DNA from: Sporomusaceae bacterium UBA1887
Lineage (GTDB): Bacteria; Bacillota; Negativicutes; Sporomusales; DSM-15969
DNA: 62,186 bases
Assembly: GCA_002337925.1 (NCBI GenBank)
Contig: DDHB01000003.1
Span: forward strand, 1 to 62,186
Reading direction: 5' to 3'
Shown here piece after piece: positions 1-9,036 of the stretch. The notes under the pieces are model-generated. The model ran no database searches and was not told the DNA's origin. It was given only the letters and a program-made list of their open reading frames with translations. A program made the position numbers and the translations under genes. How positions within the stretch are numbered: position 1 is the first letter of the stretch; every line of letters begins with the position of its first letter.

Positions 1-1361
1 TGAAGGTGGCAGCTGCTGAACTGGATGACCGCTTGGTGGAGGGGTTTAAAATAAGTGCGGAACAAGAGAAACACGTGCGAGGGCAGTATACTTTTGTGGA
101 TGGCATAAAACGGGTTGCTGTTTTTACGCCTATTAATATACCAGGTGGGCAACGATGGGTTATGATGGTAACGGCACCAGCCGTTGAAGCTGAGCGGGAG
201 ACATCGACATTGATGTGGACTATGCTTATCATATCTTTAGTATGTGTTGTCATTGCTAGCGTTTTTGTTATTTTTATGAGCAAGAAGTTTGCAAAACCGA
301 TTGCGGTAATTCGTGATGAATGTATGCTTTTAACAGAAGGAGACCTTCAAGAACGTAATTTTGCCGTTACCTCTCAGGATGAAATTGGTCAGCTCGCTCA
401 TGGATTCCGGGATATGCGTACTAATTTACGCATGCTTGTAACAAGTGTATTATCCCAGTCTCAACAGTTAGCTGCTTCTAGTGAAGAATTAACAGCAAGT
501 GCGCAGCAATCGGCGCAAGCTGCTAACCAAGTGGCAGGTTCAATTACCGAAATCGCCGCTGGCTCTGTCAGGCAGGCTGCTGCTGCCGACTACCTGACCC
601 AAGTGGCGGACGAATTAGCTAAACAGACTGGGCAGATTTCAGCAACGGCACTCGAAGTATCGGAGATTGCCGAAAGCACTTCACAAGAAGCTCAGCAAGG
701 GCGCTTGGCGGTAAATCAGACTATTGAGCAAATGAACAAAATTGGAAAAGGCTCTATACAAATCCAGACTGCAATTGCTGAATTATCTCAAGGATCAAAT
801 GAGATTAATGAAATCGTCAATCTGATTTCTACCATAGCAGGTCAGACAAACTTACTTGCACTAAATGCTGCGATAGAAGCAGCTCGGGCTGGTGAACATG
901 GCCGCGGTTTTGCTGTTGTAGCGGAAGAGGTTAGAAAACTGGCAGAACAATCAAATCAAGCCGCTCAACAAATCGGTACACTCATTAAACATAATCAAAT
1001 TAATATGGAGCAAGCCGTCATTGCTACGCAAGCTGGTGCAGAGGGGATTAAAACCGGTGTTGAGACGGTAAATGATACCGGTAAAGTTTTCACCAAAATT
1101 GTTGAGTCTATTTTTCAACTTACTATTCAGATTAAAGAAATTTCTAATGCAATGAATAAAATGGCTGCGGGTAATAAGACGCTAGTCGCTTCCATTCAAG
1201 AAATTGATAAGGTAAGTAAAGAAAATGCTGCCGAATCGGAGATGGTATCAGCTGCTACCGAAGAGCAGTCCGCATCTATGCAGGAGATCGCTTCATCAAG
1301 CCATAGTTTGGCAAAGCTGGCAGGTGAATTACAAGAATCAGTAGCTAAATTTAAGGTTTAA
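1..1361 (+). CDS. Methyl-accepting chemotaxis protein, 5'-truncated by window edge
   Basis: The reading frame is open to the left edge, so the N-terminus is missing. The visible start contains the end of an extracellular Cache-like sensor domain (a PINIPGGQRWVMMV stretch is typical), then one membrane segment (roughly residues 70-90 of the visible part), a HAMP linker and a long cytoplasmic coiled-coil signalling domain. The hairpin tip contains the highly conserved IAGQTNLLALNAAIEAARAG motif that binds CheA/CheW. The protein would sit in the inner membrane and pass ligand information to the flagellar kinase. The C-terminus ends FKV, as in many Negativicutes receptors, without a CheR-tethering pentapeptide. 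A terminator follows directly, so it is probably the last gene of its transcript. The family is certain; the ligand is unknown. Confidence 0.93.
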   Translation, partial: KVAAAELDDRLVEGFKISAEQEKHVRGQYTFVDGIKRVAVFTPINIPGGQRWVMMVTAPAVEAERETSTLMWTMLIISLVCVVIASVFVIFMSKKFAKPIAVIRDECMLLTEGDLQERNFAVTSQDEIGQLAHGFRDMRTNLRMLVTSVLSQSQQLAASSEELTASAQQSAQAANQVAGSITEIAAGSVRQAAAADYLTQVADELAKQTGQISATALEVSEIAESTSQEAQQGRLAVNQTIEQMNKIGKGSIQIQTAIAELSQGSNEINEIVNLISTIAGQTNLLALNAAIEAARAGEHGRGFAVVAEEVRKLAEQSNQAAQQIGTLIKHNQINMEQAVIATQAGAEGIKTGVETVNDTGKVFTKIVESIFQLTIQIKEISNAMNKMAAGNKTLVASIQEIDKVSKENAAESEMVSAATEEQSASMQEIASSSHSLAKLAGELQESVAKFKV

Positions 1362-1364
1362 TAG

Positions 1365-1411
1365 ATCATACACTATGTTCTTTAATAGAGGCCATAGTGT
1401 ATGATTGTTTT
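1365..1411 (+). terminator. Rho-independent terminator after chemoreceptor gene
   Basis: ATCATACACTATG (1365-1377) pairs perfectly with CATAGTGTATGAT (1393-1405), followed by TGTTTTT. It starts four bases after the chemoreceptor stop codon. Confidence 0.85.
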
Positions 1412-1534
1412 TATACAAAGGACTGTGTAAACGTTATTGCAATTTACTTTCAGAAAAAACTTATTTTTTGCTTAAATATGTTACAATTATTGCAGTGCGG
1501 TATGTTTAAACTCAAATAAATTGTAAAGGGGTAG

Positions 1535-2095
1535 ATGCATGTTATGAAACAAACCGCTTTGGCACCTTTGTATTTTGCCTATGGCTTTAATCTTAATTTG
1601 ATGCAAATGCGTCAGAAGTGCTTAAAGGCTCAAGTAGCTGGCATTGCCCGTTTGTCAGGCTACAAAATTGGTTTTTATGAGCATACTGTTGTGTGGGATG
1701 GAGCAATGGAGACAATCATTCCTGACCCTCAGTCCCAGGTGTGGGGTGTACTTTATGTCTTAAGTGAGAGTGAATGGGAAGAACTAGATTCTCATGAGGA
1801 TGCCAGGGTAGATGGCTCAGGAGCCTATTTTCACTGTCCCGTGGAAGTAATTGCTGCTGACGGATCTGCTAGGCAAGCAATGGTTTTTCTGAAGGCCCGA
1901 TTGGGTAAACCCGAACTTCCCGGTACGGAATATATGAATATTTTGCTGCAAGGTGCAGAAGAGCAAGGTCTACCCCCAGAGTATATTACACATTTGAGGC
2001 AAATAAGAAGTAAGCCTGCAGCTTATTCGGTACCCAAGCGTCCCTCTTCTGGCAGAAAGCTTATAGCAGCGGGAGATTGCAATAGCTGTGAATAG
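1535..2095 (+). CDS. Gamma-glutamylcyclotransferase-like (AIG2/GGCT-fold) protein
   Basis: 186 residues. The N-terminal YFAYGFNLN corresponds to the YxxYGSNL signature of the gamma-glutamylcyclotransferase fold, with Phe in place of the usual Ser. A WGVLYVLSESEWEELDSHED stretch (about residues 68-87) matches the family's WGvly.l...d...LD..E region, including the acidic catalytic-type residue. Family members cleave gamma-glutamyl amides to 5-oxoproline or act on gamma-glutamyl-amines; the substrate here cannot be told. The C-terminus ends CNSCE, carrying two Cys. An AAAGGGG ribosome site lies close before ATG 1535; an in-frame ATG at 1544 is an alternative start. It appears monocistronic, with terminators on both sides. 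Confidence 0.8.
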   Translation: MHVMKQTALAPLYFAYGFNLNLMQMRQKCLKAQVAGIARLSGYKIGFYEHTVVWDGAMETIIPDPQSQVWGVLYVLSESEWEELDSHEDARVDGSGAYFHCPVEVIAADGSARQAMVFLKARLGKPELPGTEYMNILLQGAEEQGLPPEYITHLRQIRSKPAAYSVPKRPSSGRKLIAAGDCNSCE

Positions 2096-2097
2096 AG

Positions 2098-2140
2098 AAA
2101 AGGTGTCTCAAAATGGCTTAGCATTTTGAGACACCTTTTG
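2098..2140 (+). terminator. Strong Rho-independent terminator
   Basis: An 18-bp perfect stem (left arm AAAAGGTGTCTCAAAATG at 2098-2115, right arm ending at 2139) with a short loop. The A-rich and T-rich flanks make it potentially bidirectional. It lies three bases after the stop of the cyclotransferase-like gene. Confidence 0.9.
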
Positions 2141-2331
2141 CCATTATATTTGGTAAGTTTAGAGAAGCACTCCTTCCTTAATGCATAATTTACGATGAGG
2201 TGCCTAATTTTTGAAAGTAATTGACACATTCGCTATTTCACTGCTATTATTATCATGTAATATTGTAATGTGGTAGTGCATGTAGTGGAAGTTTATGTTT
2301 TTTACAAGTAAAGAGAGTGTAGAAAGGTAGG

Positions 2332-3768
2332 ATGGTTATTTTGAGTATTCAGTTAGTCATTATTATTGTGTATATTTGTATTCTGTTTGGTATTAGTATT
2401 TATGTAAAACGACGGGCAGAGAGCAGCAGCGGCTTTTTATTTGCAGGCCGTAAGCTGACTACAACTCTGGTGGCAGCTAATATTGCCGGTACGGCTATCG
2501 GAGCTGCATCGACTATTGGTGTTGCCGAAAATGCTTTTCAGTTTGGCATTGCTGCAGGCTGGTATAATGTTGCCTGGGCGGCAGGTGCTGTTGTAATGGC
2601 ACTCGTAGCGGCAGGTAAATACCGGGAGTTGAATTGCACAACCATACCGGAATTGTTTGAACGTTATTATGATAAAAAAGGGCGGGCAATTGCTGTACTA
2701 GGTATGATTACTATTCAACTGGTAATTACCTCCCTTCAATACATTGCTGGTGGAGCAATATTATCGTCTCTGCTGCCTGATATCTTTTCCTTTCAAGGCG
2801 GCATGGTAATCAGTGCAATTGTATTTATTGGCACTACTATACTTGGCGGCTTATGGTCGTCAGGGATTTCTAATATTCTCAGTGTGACGCTTATTTATGT
2901 AGGTGTGTTAATCAGCACCATTACCATTGTCAATGATCAAGGCGGCATTAACGCCATCGCTGCTTCCTTGCCCTCCAATGTTGACTGGTTTGGTCCCGTA
3001 GGGGGTCTTGGTCTGGCAACTATTGTTGGCTGGTTTGCTGTAATGATGACCCAGACGATTACCGCTCAAGGGCCAGTGCAAGTGGCCTGTGCGGCAGTTG
3101 ATAAAGCTGCTGCGAAAAAAGGGTTTCTGTGGGGAGCCTTGCTTATGTTCCCGGTTGGTTTTTCCTGTGCTATTATGGGGGTGGCTGCGCGGGCGGCACA
3201 TCCCGAGATGAAAGCAACACTTGCATTGCCGCAAATGATTATGGGACTTGATCCTGTAATATCCGGATTGACACTGGCTGCGCTTTGGGCAGCTGATGTT
3301 GCTACAGCTTGTCATATTCTATTGGCTGCGGGAACACTCTTTTCACAGGATATTTACAAGCGCTTTCTTAACCCCGGTATCAGCGATAGGCAGTATACCT
3401 TAGTAAACCGTTACGCCATATTGGGCCTCGGGGCTGTAACACTATGGTTTGCCTTTAATGCTGTAGGGATTGTGAAGACGATGCTGATCGGGTTAAGTCT
3501 GACAACGGCTTTTACCTTGGTATTCTTGTTTACGATGTTTGCTCCTGGGCTCTGCCGGCGAAATTCAGCTTTTTATACTACGCTGGCCGGTATAGTAACC
3601 TTATTTGTATGGCAGGCTTTTCCGCAGGTACAGGTTTTCGCCCATCCGATTTATATGGAGTGGCTGGGTTGTCTGATTACTTTCTTTGTTGTCGCGATTG
3701 TTGACAAAGAGCGGATTACTGCTGACGAGACTCACAAGAATGAACAAGAAGCTTGCAATTGCTGCTGA
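2332..3768 (+). CDS. Sodium:solute symporter family transporter
   Basis: 478 residues, almost entirely hydrophobic, with about thirteen predicted membrane segments, the usual number for the SSS family (PutP/PanF/SglT). The N-terminal segment is followed by SSSGFLFAGRKLTTTLVAANIAGTAIGAAS-type sequence (residues about 31-60, abbreviated), which is the TM1-loop-TM2 signature where Na+ and substrate bind. The C-terminus ends in a short Cys-containing tail (ACNCC). It would import a small organic solute with sodium, but the substrate cannot be read from sequence and no catabolic genes adjoin it. ATG 2332 sits directly behind AAAGGTAGG; a TTG at 2341 has a more usual spacing and could be the real start. 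Confidence 0.88.
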   Translation: MVILSIQLVIIIVYICILFGISIYVKRRAESSSGFLFAGRKLTTTLVAANIAGTAIGAASTIGVAENAFQFGIAAGWYNVAWAAGAVVMALVAAGKYRELNCTTIPELFERYYDKKGRAIAVLGMITIQLVITSLQYIAGGAILSSLLPDIFSFQGGMVISAIVFIGTTILGGLWSSGISNILSVTLIYVGVLISTITIVNDQGGINAIAASLPSNVDWFGPVGGLGLATIVGWFAVMMTQTITAQGPVQVACAAVDKAAAKKGFLWGALLMFPVGFSCAIMGVAARAAHPEMKATLALPQMIMGLDPVISGLTLAALWAADVATACHILLAAGTLFSQDIYKRFLNPGISDRQYTLVNRYAILGLGAVTLWFAFNAVGIVKTMLIGLSLTTAFTLVFLFTMFAPGLCRRNSAFYTTLAGIVTLFVWQAFPQVQVFAHPIYMEWLGCLITFFVVAIVDKERITADETHKNEQEACNCC

Positions 3769-3774
3769 TCAATA

Positions 3775-3811
3775 AAAATCCACCTGGTGCGGTGTGCACC
3801 AGGTGGATTTT
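3775..3811. terminator. Bidirectional terminator between convergent genes
   Basis: AAAATCCACCTGGTGC (3775-3790) pairs perfectly with GCACCAGGTGGATTTT (3796-3811). The A/T-run symmetry lets it serve both the symporter (plus) and the OsmC gene (minus). Confidence 0.9.
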
Positions 3812-3819
3812 GTTATTCA

Positions 3820-4236
3820 TCAGGTCATTTCTGAATAGCTGAAGGTAATTGTTTTTTTCATATCCGGATGGAGGCTGTTATACACAGGACATTCTTTGGC
3901 AGTAAGCTCAATGATTTTCCGTTCTTTGGCAGTATAGGAATTAGGGGGCAGGATAAATTCAGCAATTAATTCCACGATACGCCGCGGGTTCGTACCCATT
4001 ACTTTGGTTGTGACTACTTTTGCTCCATCGATATTGAAGCCGTGTGTCTGGGCAGCGAGGCCCATAATGGTCAATACGCAGCTGCCATAAGAAGCAGCTA
4101 ATAGATCAGTAGGAGAAAAGGCTTCCCCCCGCCCATGGTTATCGATAGGTGCATCGGTAATTAAAGCACTGCCTGACTGGGTATGCACGGCTTCCGTACG
4201 CAAGCCGCCCTTGTAGGTAGTTTGTATAGTTGCCAA
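3820..4236 (-). CDS. OsmC-family protein (putative peroxiredoxin)
   Basis: 138 residues from the chosen start. OsmC/Ohr proteins reduce organic hydroperoxides through two conserved cysteines. Both are visible: C53 in the SYGSCVLT motif and C116 in KECPVYNSLHP, with the typical FSPTDLLAAS helix before the first. A TTG start at 4236 is preferred because a GAGGAGGG ribosome site lies seven bases ahead of it; the next in-frame ATG (4263) lies upstream of that site. It starts 30 bases after the last glycosyltransferase gene and may be read through from that operon, although its function (redox protection) looks unrelated. Confidence 0.88.
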   Translation of the reverse strand: MATIQTTYKGGLRTEAVHTQSGSALITDAPIDNHGRGEAFSPTDLLAASYGSCVLTIMGLAAQTHGFNIDGAKVVTTKVMGTNPRRIVELIAEFILPPNSYTAKERKIIELTAKECPVYNSLHPDMKKTITFSYSEMT

Positions 4237-4266
4237 GAACAATCCCTCCTCGTTGTTGTACAATAC

Positions 4267-5820
4267 TCATAGAGGAGTCTTTCGCTGCTCTCCCGTCTTT
4301 TCCTCTGCCGTTTCTGCTTGCCACCGCACTAAATTAGGCTTGGGATCAAGAATAGAGAGATACTGCTCTTTGATTCCGTAGGTACCATGGGGGTCAAGTT
4401 TTTTATACCGGTAATATTTATTTAGTCTGTCTGCAGGACGGGACCAGCCCCAATGCTTTACCCGTACCTGGCAGCAGACTTCTTTGCGATCACCGGTATT
4501 GAGCGGCAGCCTGCCGCAGTGCAGCGGTGTTTCCTGCCAGGACTGCTCCTGTCCTTCCCGGTATCTCAGTAAAAAAGGACGGTAATAATTGTGAGCTTGC
4601 CAAAATACGTCTTCCCGGTAACAAGTCTCATTCCACATATCATAGAGCCGGAAGGAATAACTGTCAGCTTCAGGATTAGCCAGTAAATGAGGCAATGCCG
4701 AAATAATTTCGTCGTCAAATATTTCATCGGCATCCAGCACTAATATCCAGTCCGGCCGGGTGGCTGCTGCCAGGTTCCATAGCTGTTTACGCAAAGTAAT
4801 TTCATTATGAAAGCCGGGCTCGCTGTTAACGACAATTTGGTGCGGCACTGTTGACAAGCTGCGCTTGCACAGGTTTACTGTTTCATCATCGCTCGCGTCA
4901 TCCAGGATAACGGCCTGATCAATATAGTTAGCAGCATGAAGGAGAACTTTTTCCAAGAAGCGGCCTTCTTCATTTCGTACTACCATTGCCAGTGTCAGGC
5001 GAGGTTTTGGTTTGACTGATGAATAATCATATTTAATTTTATGAGCGTTAAGGCCTGATAGCTCCGACTCGCGGTATATGTGATAAGGCGGATAGCAGGT
5101 ATCGGCATATAGTTCCAATCCCAATACGGCAGCTCTTACACAAAAGTGACGGTCCTCGCCGGTAAGATCCAGGTAATAAACCTTACTAAAAGAGATGCCC
5201 GAATCAAGAGCAGTTTTGCTTATCAGGGTACAGGCGCCGAGACCTCCAACTTTGTACACGCCAGGACAATGCAGTTTGCTTAAAAAAATCTGCTGTCCGA
5301 GAGCAATTTGTTCGGGACTTAGAGTCTTTTCTGATGTTACCTCATGAAGCCGATATTGCCCGCCAGCCCATACCTGCGGTAAGGGAGGAAAGTTCTGTTC
5401 CCATTTTGTCCAATAAACTTCTGATACAATTTTCTTATTCAGGCCTACAAGGTGTGTTATTGTTTGGGGGTGCAGTGCTAAATCTGAGTCAACTAAAAAC
5501 AGAAAATCCACAGCTTTTTCACGAGCCAGCCCGATAAAATAATCTTTATAAGCTGCTACTTTCCATACAATATCTTCCTGCCAGCAGTGCGTTTGCTCCG
5601 TGCAGTGATAGAGCTGAGATTTTGCATTGCCTCGCAGAATCGTGACACAGGGAACCGTATGGGCAAATTCCTGCAAGGCAGGACTAGGATCTTCATGATC
5701 ATCAATAAAAACATAATCTATATGCAGGTCTGTTTTGTCTAAAGCCGCCAGACATGCAAGAAATTCGTTTAGTATGGCTGGTTTTTGTTTAATCGGGCTG
5801 GCGATCATGACTTGCTTCAC
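4267..5820 (-). CDS. Two-domain glycosyltransferase (GT-A + GT2)
   Basis: 517 residues containing two GT-A-type domains in one chain. The N-terminal half (about 1-250) begins MKQVMIASPIKQKP and has a DXD-like VDSDLAL motif near residue 113. It resembles the Anp1-like/TGP-type glycosyltransferases that open with a 'varying the interlocutors' strand rather than classical GT2. The C-terminal half (about 258-470) is a classical GT2 domain with MVVRNEEGRFLEKVL, LDDASDDETVNLC and the DXD motif LDADEIFDD. It lacks the TPR tail of its three upstream neighbours. It is the last glycosyltransferase of a four-gene minus-strand operon and overlaps the preceding gene by 32 bases. Donor and acceptor are unknown; context suggests protein or surface-polymer glycosylation. 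Confidence 0.82.
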   Translation of the reverse strand: MKQVMIASPIKQKPAILNEFLACLAALDKTDLHIDYVFIDDHEDPSPALQEFAHTVPCVTILRGNAKSQLYHCTEQTHCWQEDIVWKVAAYKDYFIGLAREKAVDFLFLVDSDLALHPQTITHLVGLNKKIVSEVYWTKWEQNFPPLPQVWAGGQYRLHEVTSEKTLSPEQIALGQQIFLSKLHCPGVYKVGGLGACTLISKTALDSGISFSKVYYLDLTGEDRHFCVRAAVLGLELYADTCYPPYHIYRESELSGLNAHKIKYDYSSVKPKPRLTLAMVVRNEEGRFLEKVLLHAANYIDQAVILDDASDDETVNLCKRSLSTVPHQIVVNSEPGFHNEITLRKQLWNLAAATRPDWILVLDADEIFDDEIISALPHLLANPEADSYSFRLYDMWNETCYREDVFWQAHNYYRPFLLRYREGQEQSWQETPLHCGRLPLNTGDRKEVCCQVRVKHWGWSRPADRLNKYYRYKKLDPHGTYGIKEQYLSILDPKPNLVRWQAETAEEKTGEQRKTPL

Positions 5821-7315
5821 CGATAAACACCTCCTCCCAAAAATGTACAGGGTTTGCGGGAACTGACTGGCTGATAATAGCTGCTATTAAACGCAGTTGG
5901 TGGAGAATACCGACTTCAAGGCTGTGTTGAGCTGCCTGATTACCGCAAAATACAATGAATTCGCCTTGCAGCAGCAGCACTTCGGTGCTGAGCATTAGCA
6001 GGGACACCAGCTCTTTGTTCGCAGGAAGCATAGAGGCAGCCAAGGGCTGTAATTGAAGGAACAAGCTGCAAGCTATTGTTAATTTTGCAGGGTCTTTTGA
6101 CTTGCAACATTGTAGAAGTTCTAGCGAAATACAGGCTGTGGCCAGTGCAAACTGAATAACTGGCTGACTTGGTGCAGCGAGAGTAAGCGGATATGGCAAT
6201 AACCCGTCATAAATATCTTCCCAGATACAGGATGAGTTTTCGCCGGCTGCTATCATGAATAGCCGTATCCTGGAATATATTTCCTGTGGTGTTTCTGTAA
6301 TAGCCGTTAAAAAGTAATGAATAGAGCACCGCTGGCGGCCGGCAAGATAACAAGCGTCTCCCAGCATAGCAGTCAGGCTGCTGCCGGCTGTTAGTTCTCT
6401 GCTTTTTTTCAGGGCCGGTTCTAGTATGGCAATGGCTTCTTCATACCGTGCTCTTTGCATTAACCACATACCGAACAGGCAGTAAAAATCACCGTTATCG
6501 GGCAGAACATGAATTGCGTTTTTAAATAGGTGCTCAGCTTGCTGATTATGGGGTTGCGACAATTTCACCAGTAATAGAGCTCCTAGCAGCTGCGGCAAAT
6601 AGCCTTCGGTACCGGTTAACAGAGGAAGCACTTTTTCTAAGCTTTCTCCTGCTTGGTCAAAATCTCTATTCTGCAGGTATTCAATGGCCAGTGAATAGTG
6701 AAGAAAGGCATCTTGAGGACTGTTGAGCAGCGCCTTGACAAGTAAATCAGTATTACGCCTGAATTTACATTTAGCTGCCAATTCTGACGGCAGATAGCCG
6801 TAATGTTCGATAGTGAAAGGAGAAACGAGCAAGCGGCCAGGCGGTTCTTTACTGAGAATAGAGCCGACAACCTGTTCGTGAATAGTTCCTGTGAAGCGGT
6901 AGCAGGAGTTGTTTTTAAATAAACGAACTACCTGGTCTCGTGTAATTTGTCCATTCAGATCAATAAAACTGGTTATGTTGAAATAATATCCTTCAGCGGG
7001 ATTCGCTGCGATGAAATCCAATAGCTCAGGACGGGTAACCAGGGTAAGTCTTTCATCAGCATCCAATACCAAAATCCACTTACCGTGTGCTTGGCTCATT
7101 GCATAGTTGCGGGCTGCTGCAAAATCATCTGCCCATTCAAAGGGGAAAATACGGGCTCCATATTCAGCTGCAATGGTCATGGTCTTATCGGCAGAACCGG
7201 TATCTACAAGGATAATCTCGTCAACGAGCTGGCTGGCGCTGGCCAAGCAGCCGGAAAGACAGTGCTCTTCGTTTCTGGCAATGAGACACAGTGATATCTG
7301 ACAAGAGCCGCTCAT
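5789..7315 (-). CDS. GT2 glycosyltransferase with TPR tail (508 aa)
   Basis: The N-terminal GT2 domain (about 1-220) has the signature order LCLIARNEEHCLSGCL, IILVDTGSADKT, FAAARNYAM and the DXD motif VLDADERL. After it, about 290 residues are helical with TPR-like periodicity, for example a YEEAIAILEPALKKS repeat. This GT2-plus-TPR layout is common in firmicute glycosyltransferases that modify surface or flagellar proteins. It overlaps the upstream gene by four bases (ATGA) and the downstream one by 32, indicating translational coupling. It is clearly a paralogue of the next two genes. The particular sugar and acceptor are unknown. Confidence 0.85.
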   Translation of the reverse strand: MSGSCQISLCLIARNEEHCLSGCLASASQLVDEIILVDTGSADKTMTIAAEYGARIFPFEWADDFAAARNYAMSQAHGKWILVLDADERLTLVTRPELLDFIAANPAEGYYFNITSFIDLNGQITRDQVVRLFKNNSCYRFTGTIHEQVVGSILSKEPPGRLLVSPFTIEHYGYLPSELAAKCKFRRNTDLLVKALLNSPQDAFLHYSLAIEYLQNRDFDQAGESLEKVLPLLTGTEGYLPQLLGALLLVKLSQPHNQQAEHLFKNAIHVLPDNGDFYCLFGMWLMQRARYEEAIAILEPALKKSRELTAGSSLTAMLGDACYLAGRQRCSIHYFLTAITETPQEIYSRIRLFMIAAGENSSCIWEDIYDGLLPYPLTLAAPSQPVIQFALATACISLELLQCCKSKDPAKLTIACSLFLQLQPLAASMLPANKELVSLLMLSTEVLLLQGEFIVFCGNQAAQHSLEVGILHQLRLIAAIISQSVPANPVHFWEEVFIGEASHDRQPD

Positions 7316-9036
7316 CGGAGTAAGTCCCTGCAGGCAGAAAACGTATAGGCTAGATGCTGCTTAAGAGCAGCTTCTTTTTGGTTAAGGTCGTTGATCAGCA
7401 GCTCCCAATAGTCTGCTCTGGTGTGTAATAATTCGGTGATTGTGGTTACTATCCGGGCAAAGTCTTTTTGGGAGTTATAGGCGGATCTATTGCGAGTGCA
7501 GCGCTCTGCCAAAGCAAGCAAAGCTGCCGCAGCCAGGGGACTAGGCAAGGTAATCAGACGATTGTGAGCAAGCTTTTTATATAGGCTGAAAGCGGCCCAA
7601 AATGAATCGCGGCTGCTATTGTTTCGCCAAAGACCCCATACTCGCTGCCGGGCCTCAGTGAAACGCCCTAATAACAGAAGGGCGGAAATTTCGTCAATAA
7701 CAATATCAGCAGCAGGTTCGTGATTATTATGACGCAGATCATCTAATGACAGTAAGGCACACTCGGCTTTGCCAGTATAAAACTGACATCTGGCAAGCAA
7801 TTCAATTGAGGCAGGCAGCCCGCATGCAGACTCTTCCAGACAGGACAGGGCAATATCGGGAAAACCTGCAGTCCAGAATAATTCTGCCATACTTACTGCT
7901 ATTTCCCTGCAGGCGAAATGGCCTGAGGTGCGCAGAAAATCCAGAACAGCTTCCGCACTCTGGTGTGTTAGTTTTAACAGGATGAGCGGGTATAACGGAT
8001 AGTAATAGGCATTATTTGCTGCTAACGCCTGCTCATAATAGTGCTGGGCTTCTTTATATAAACCTAATTTTTCGGCACAAAAGCCTAAATGGTAATAGGC
8101 AAGATAGCTGTTTGTGCCATCAGTATGGAAAAAGCTGAGAGGTGGTTCAGGGAGCTGCACCGCTGCCTGAAACCACTTTAGAGCAATACCATACTCTTCC
8201 TTTAGTTCAAATAAAACACCGCCGTCAAAGAAGAGGTCGCAGTACTCGGAATAATTCTGACTTTCTTCCAGGCAGAGGCACAGGCCTTCGTCGAGTCGCC
8301 CGGTGTTTTTATAGCAATGAATGAGATGACGGATAGTAGCAGTACGAAATGCTTCCTGCTGAGAGGGCAGCTGGCTAAGCGCTTGCCGGAATAAGCCGAT
8401 ACTGGTATCAATGCGTCCAAGTCCCAGCCATTCTGTGCCCAGATAGTAATGAAGACAGGGGTCGGCACTGTTTTTCTTCAGTGCATGTTTTAACAGGCGG
8501 ATATTACGGTTTCTCCGGTGATGCCGCTCAAGTGCCTGGACAGGCGTATGAATGATGACTGGTAGTTGGGCATGCCCGATCTCTGCAGGCGTATCCACTT
8601 TGATAAATTCGTGTATGGAGCCATGAAAGCGATAGTAGCTGCGAAATAGTCTGAGAACCATAAAGCGATCATACTCCAGTACGTTATCTTCATTTTTTAA
8701 GGCATGAAGAGGCAGATGAAAAGCGGTATAGGCACTGTTGGTAATTAAGGAGCGTAGGCTGGAGGTCTTACTCAATACCTCATCGGCATCCAGTGATAAA
8801 ACCCATTCGCAGGTAGTGAGAGATAGTGCAAAATTGCGGGCGGCAGCAAAGTCATCGCGCCATTGATAGGAATATACCTGTTGTGTATACTGTCTTGCAA
8901 TAGATACGGTATCATCTGTTGAGCCTGTATCGACGATAATAATTTCATCGACAGCATCCTTGGCGCTGTTTAGGCAGGCGGACAGATGATCGCCCTCATT
9001 TCGGACAATCATAACTAAGGCAAGCCGCTCGGTCAT
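7312..9036 (-). CDS. GT2 glycosyltransferase with TPR tail (574 aa)
   Basis: GT2 domain at about residues 1-220 with LVMIVRNEGDHLSACL, IIIVDTGSTDDTV, FAAARNFAL and the DXD motif SLDADEVL. A long TPR-type helical region follows, including LGLGRIDTSIGLFRQAL and YKEAQHYYEQALAAN units. It should be a cytoplasmic nucleotide-sugar-dependent transferase whose TPR arm may recognise the acceptor protein. It overlaps both neighbours by four bases. Sequence resemblance to the 508-aa and 656-aa neighbours points to tandem duplication followed by divergence in the TPR part. Confidence 0.85.
   Translation of the reverse strand: MTERLALVMIVRNEGDHLSACLNSAKDAVDEIIIVDTGSTDDTVSIARQYTQQVYSYQWRDDFAAARNFALSLTTCEWVLSLDADEVLSKTSSLRSLITNSAYTAFHLPLHALKNEDNVLEYDRFMVLRLFRSYYRFHGSIHEFIKVDTPAEIGHAQLPVIIHTPVQALERHHRRNRNIRLLKHALKKNSADPCLHYYLGTEWLGLGRIDTSIGLFRQALSQLPSQQEAFRTATIRHLIHCYKNTGRLDEGLCLCLEESQNYSEYCDLFFDGGVLFELKEEYGIALKWFQAAVQLPEPPLSFFHTDGTNSYLAYYHLGFCAEKLGLYKEAQHYYEQALAANNAYYYPLYPLILLKLTHQSAEAVLDFLRTSGHFACREIAVSMAELFWTAGFPDIALSCLEESACGLPASIELLARCQFYTGKAECALLSLDDLRHNNHEPAADIVIDEISALLLLGRFTEARQRVWGLWRNNSSRDSFWAAFSLYKKLAHNRLITLPSPLAAAALLALAERCTRNRSAYNSQKDFARIVTTITELLHTRADYWELLINDLNQKEAALKQHLAYTFSACRDLLR

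Noticed and set aside
2023..2229. Minus-strand 68-codon frame after the cyclotransferase-like gene
   Set aside because: It runs through a perfect terminator hairpin and overlaps the end of the real gene; no ribosome site.
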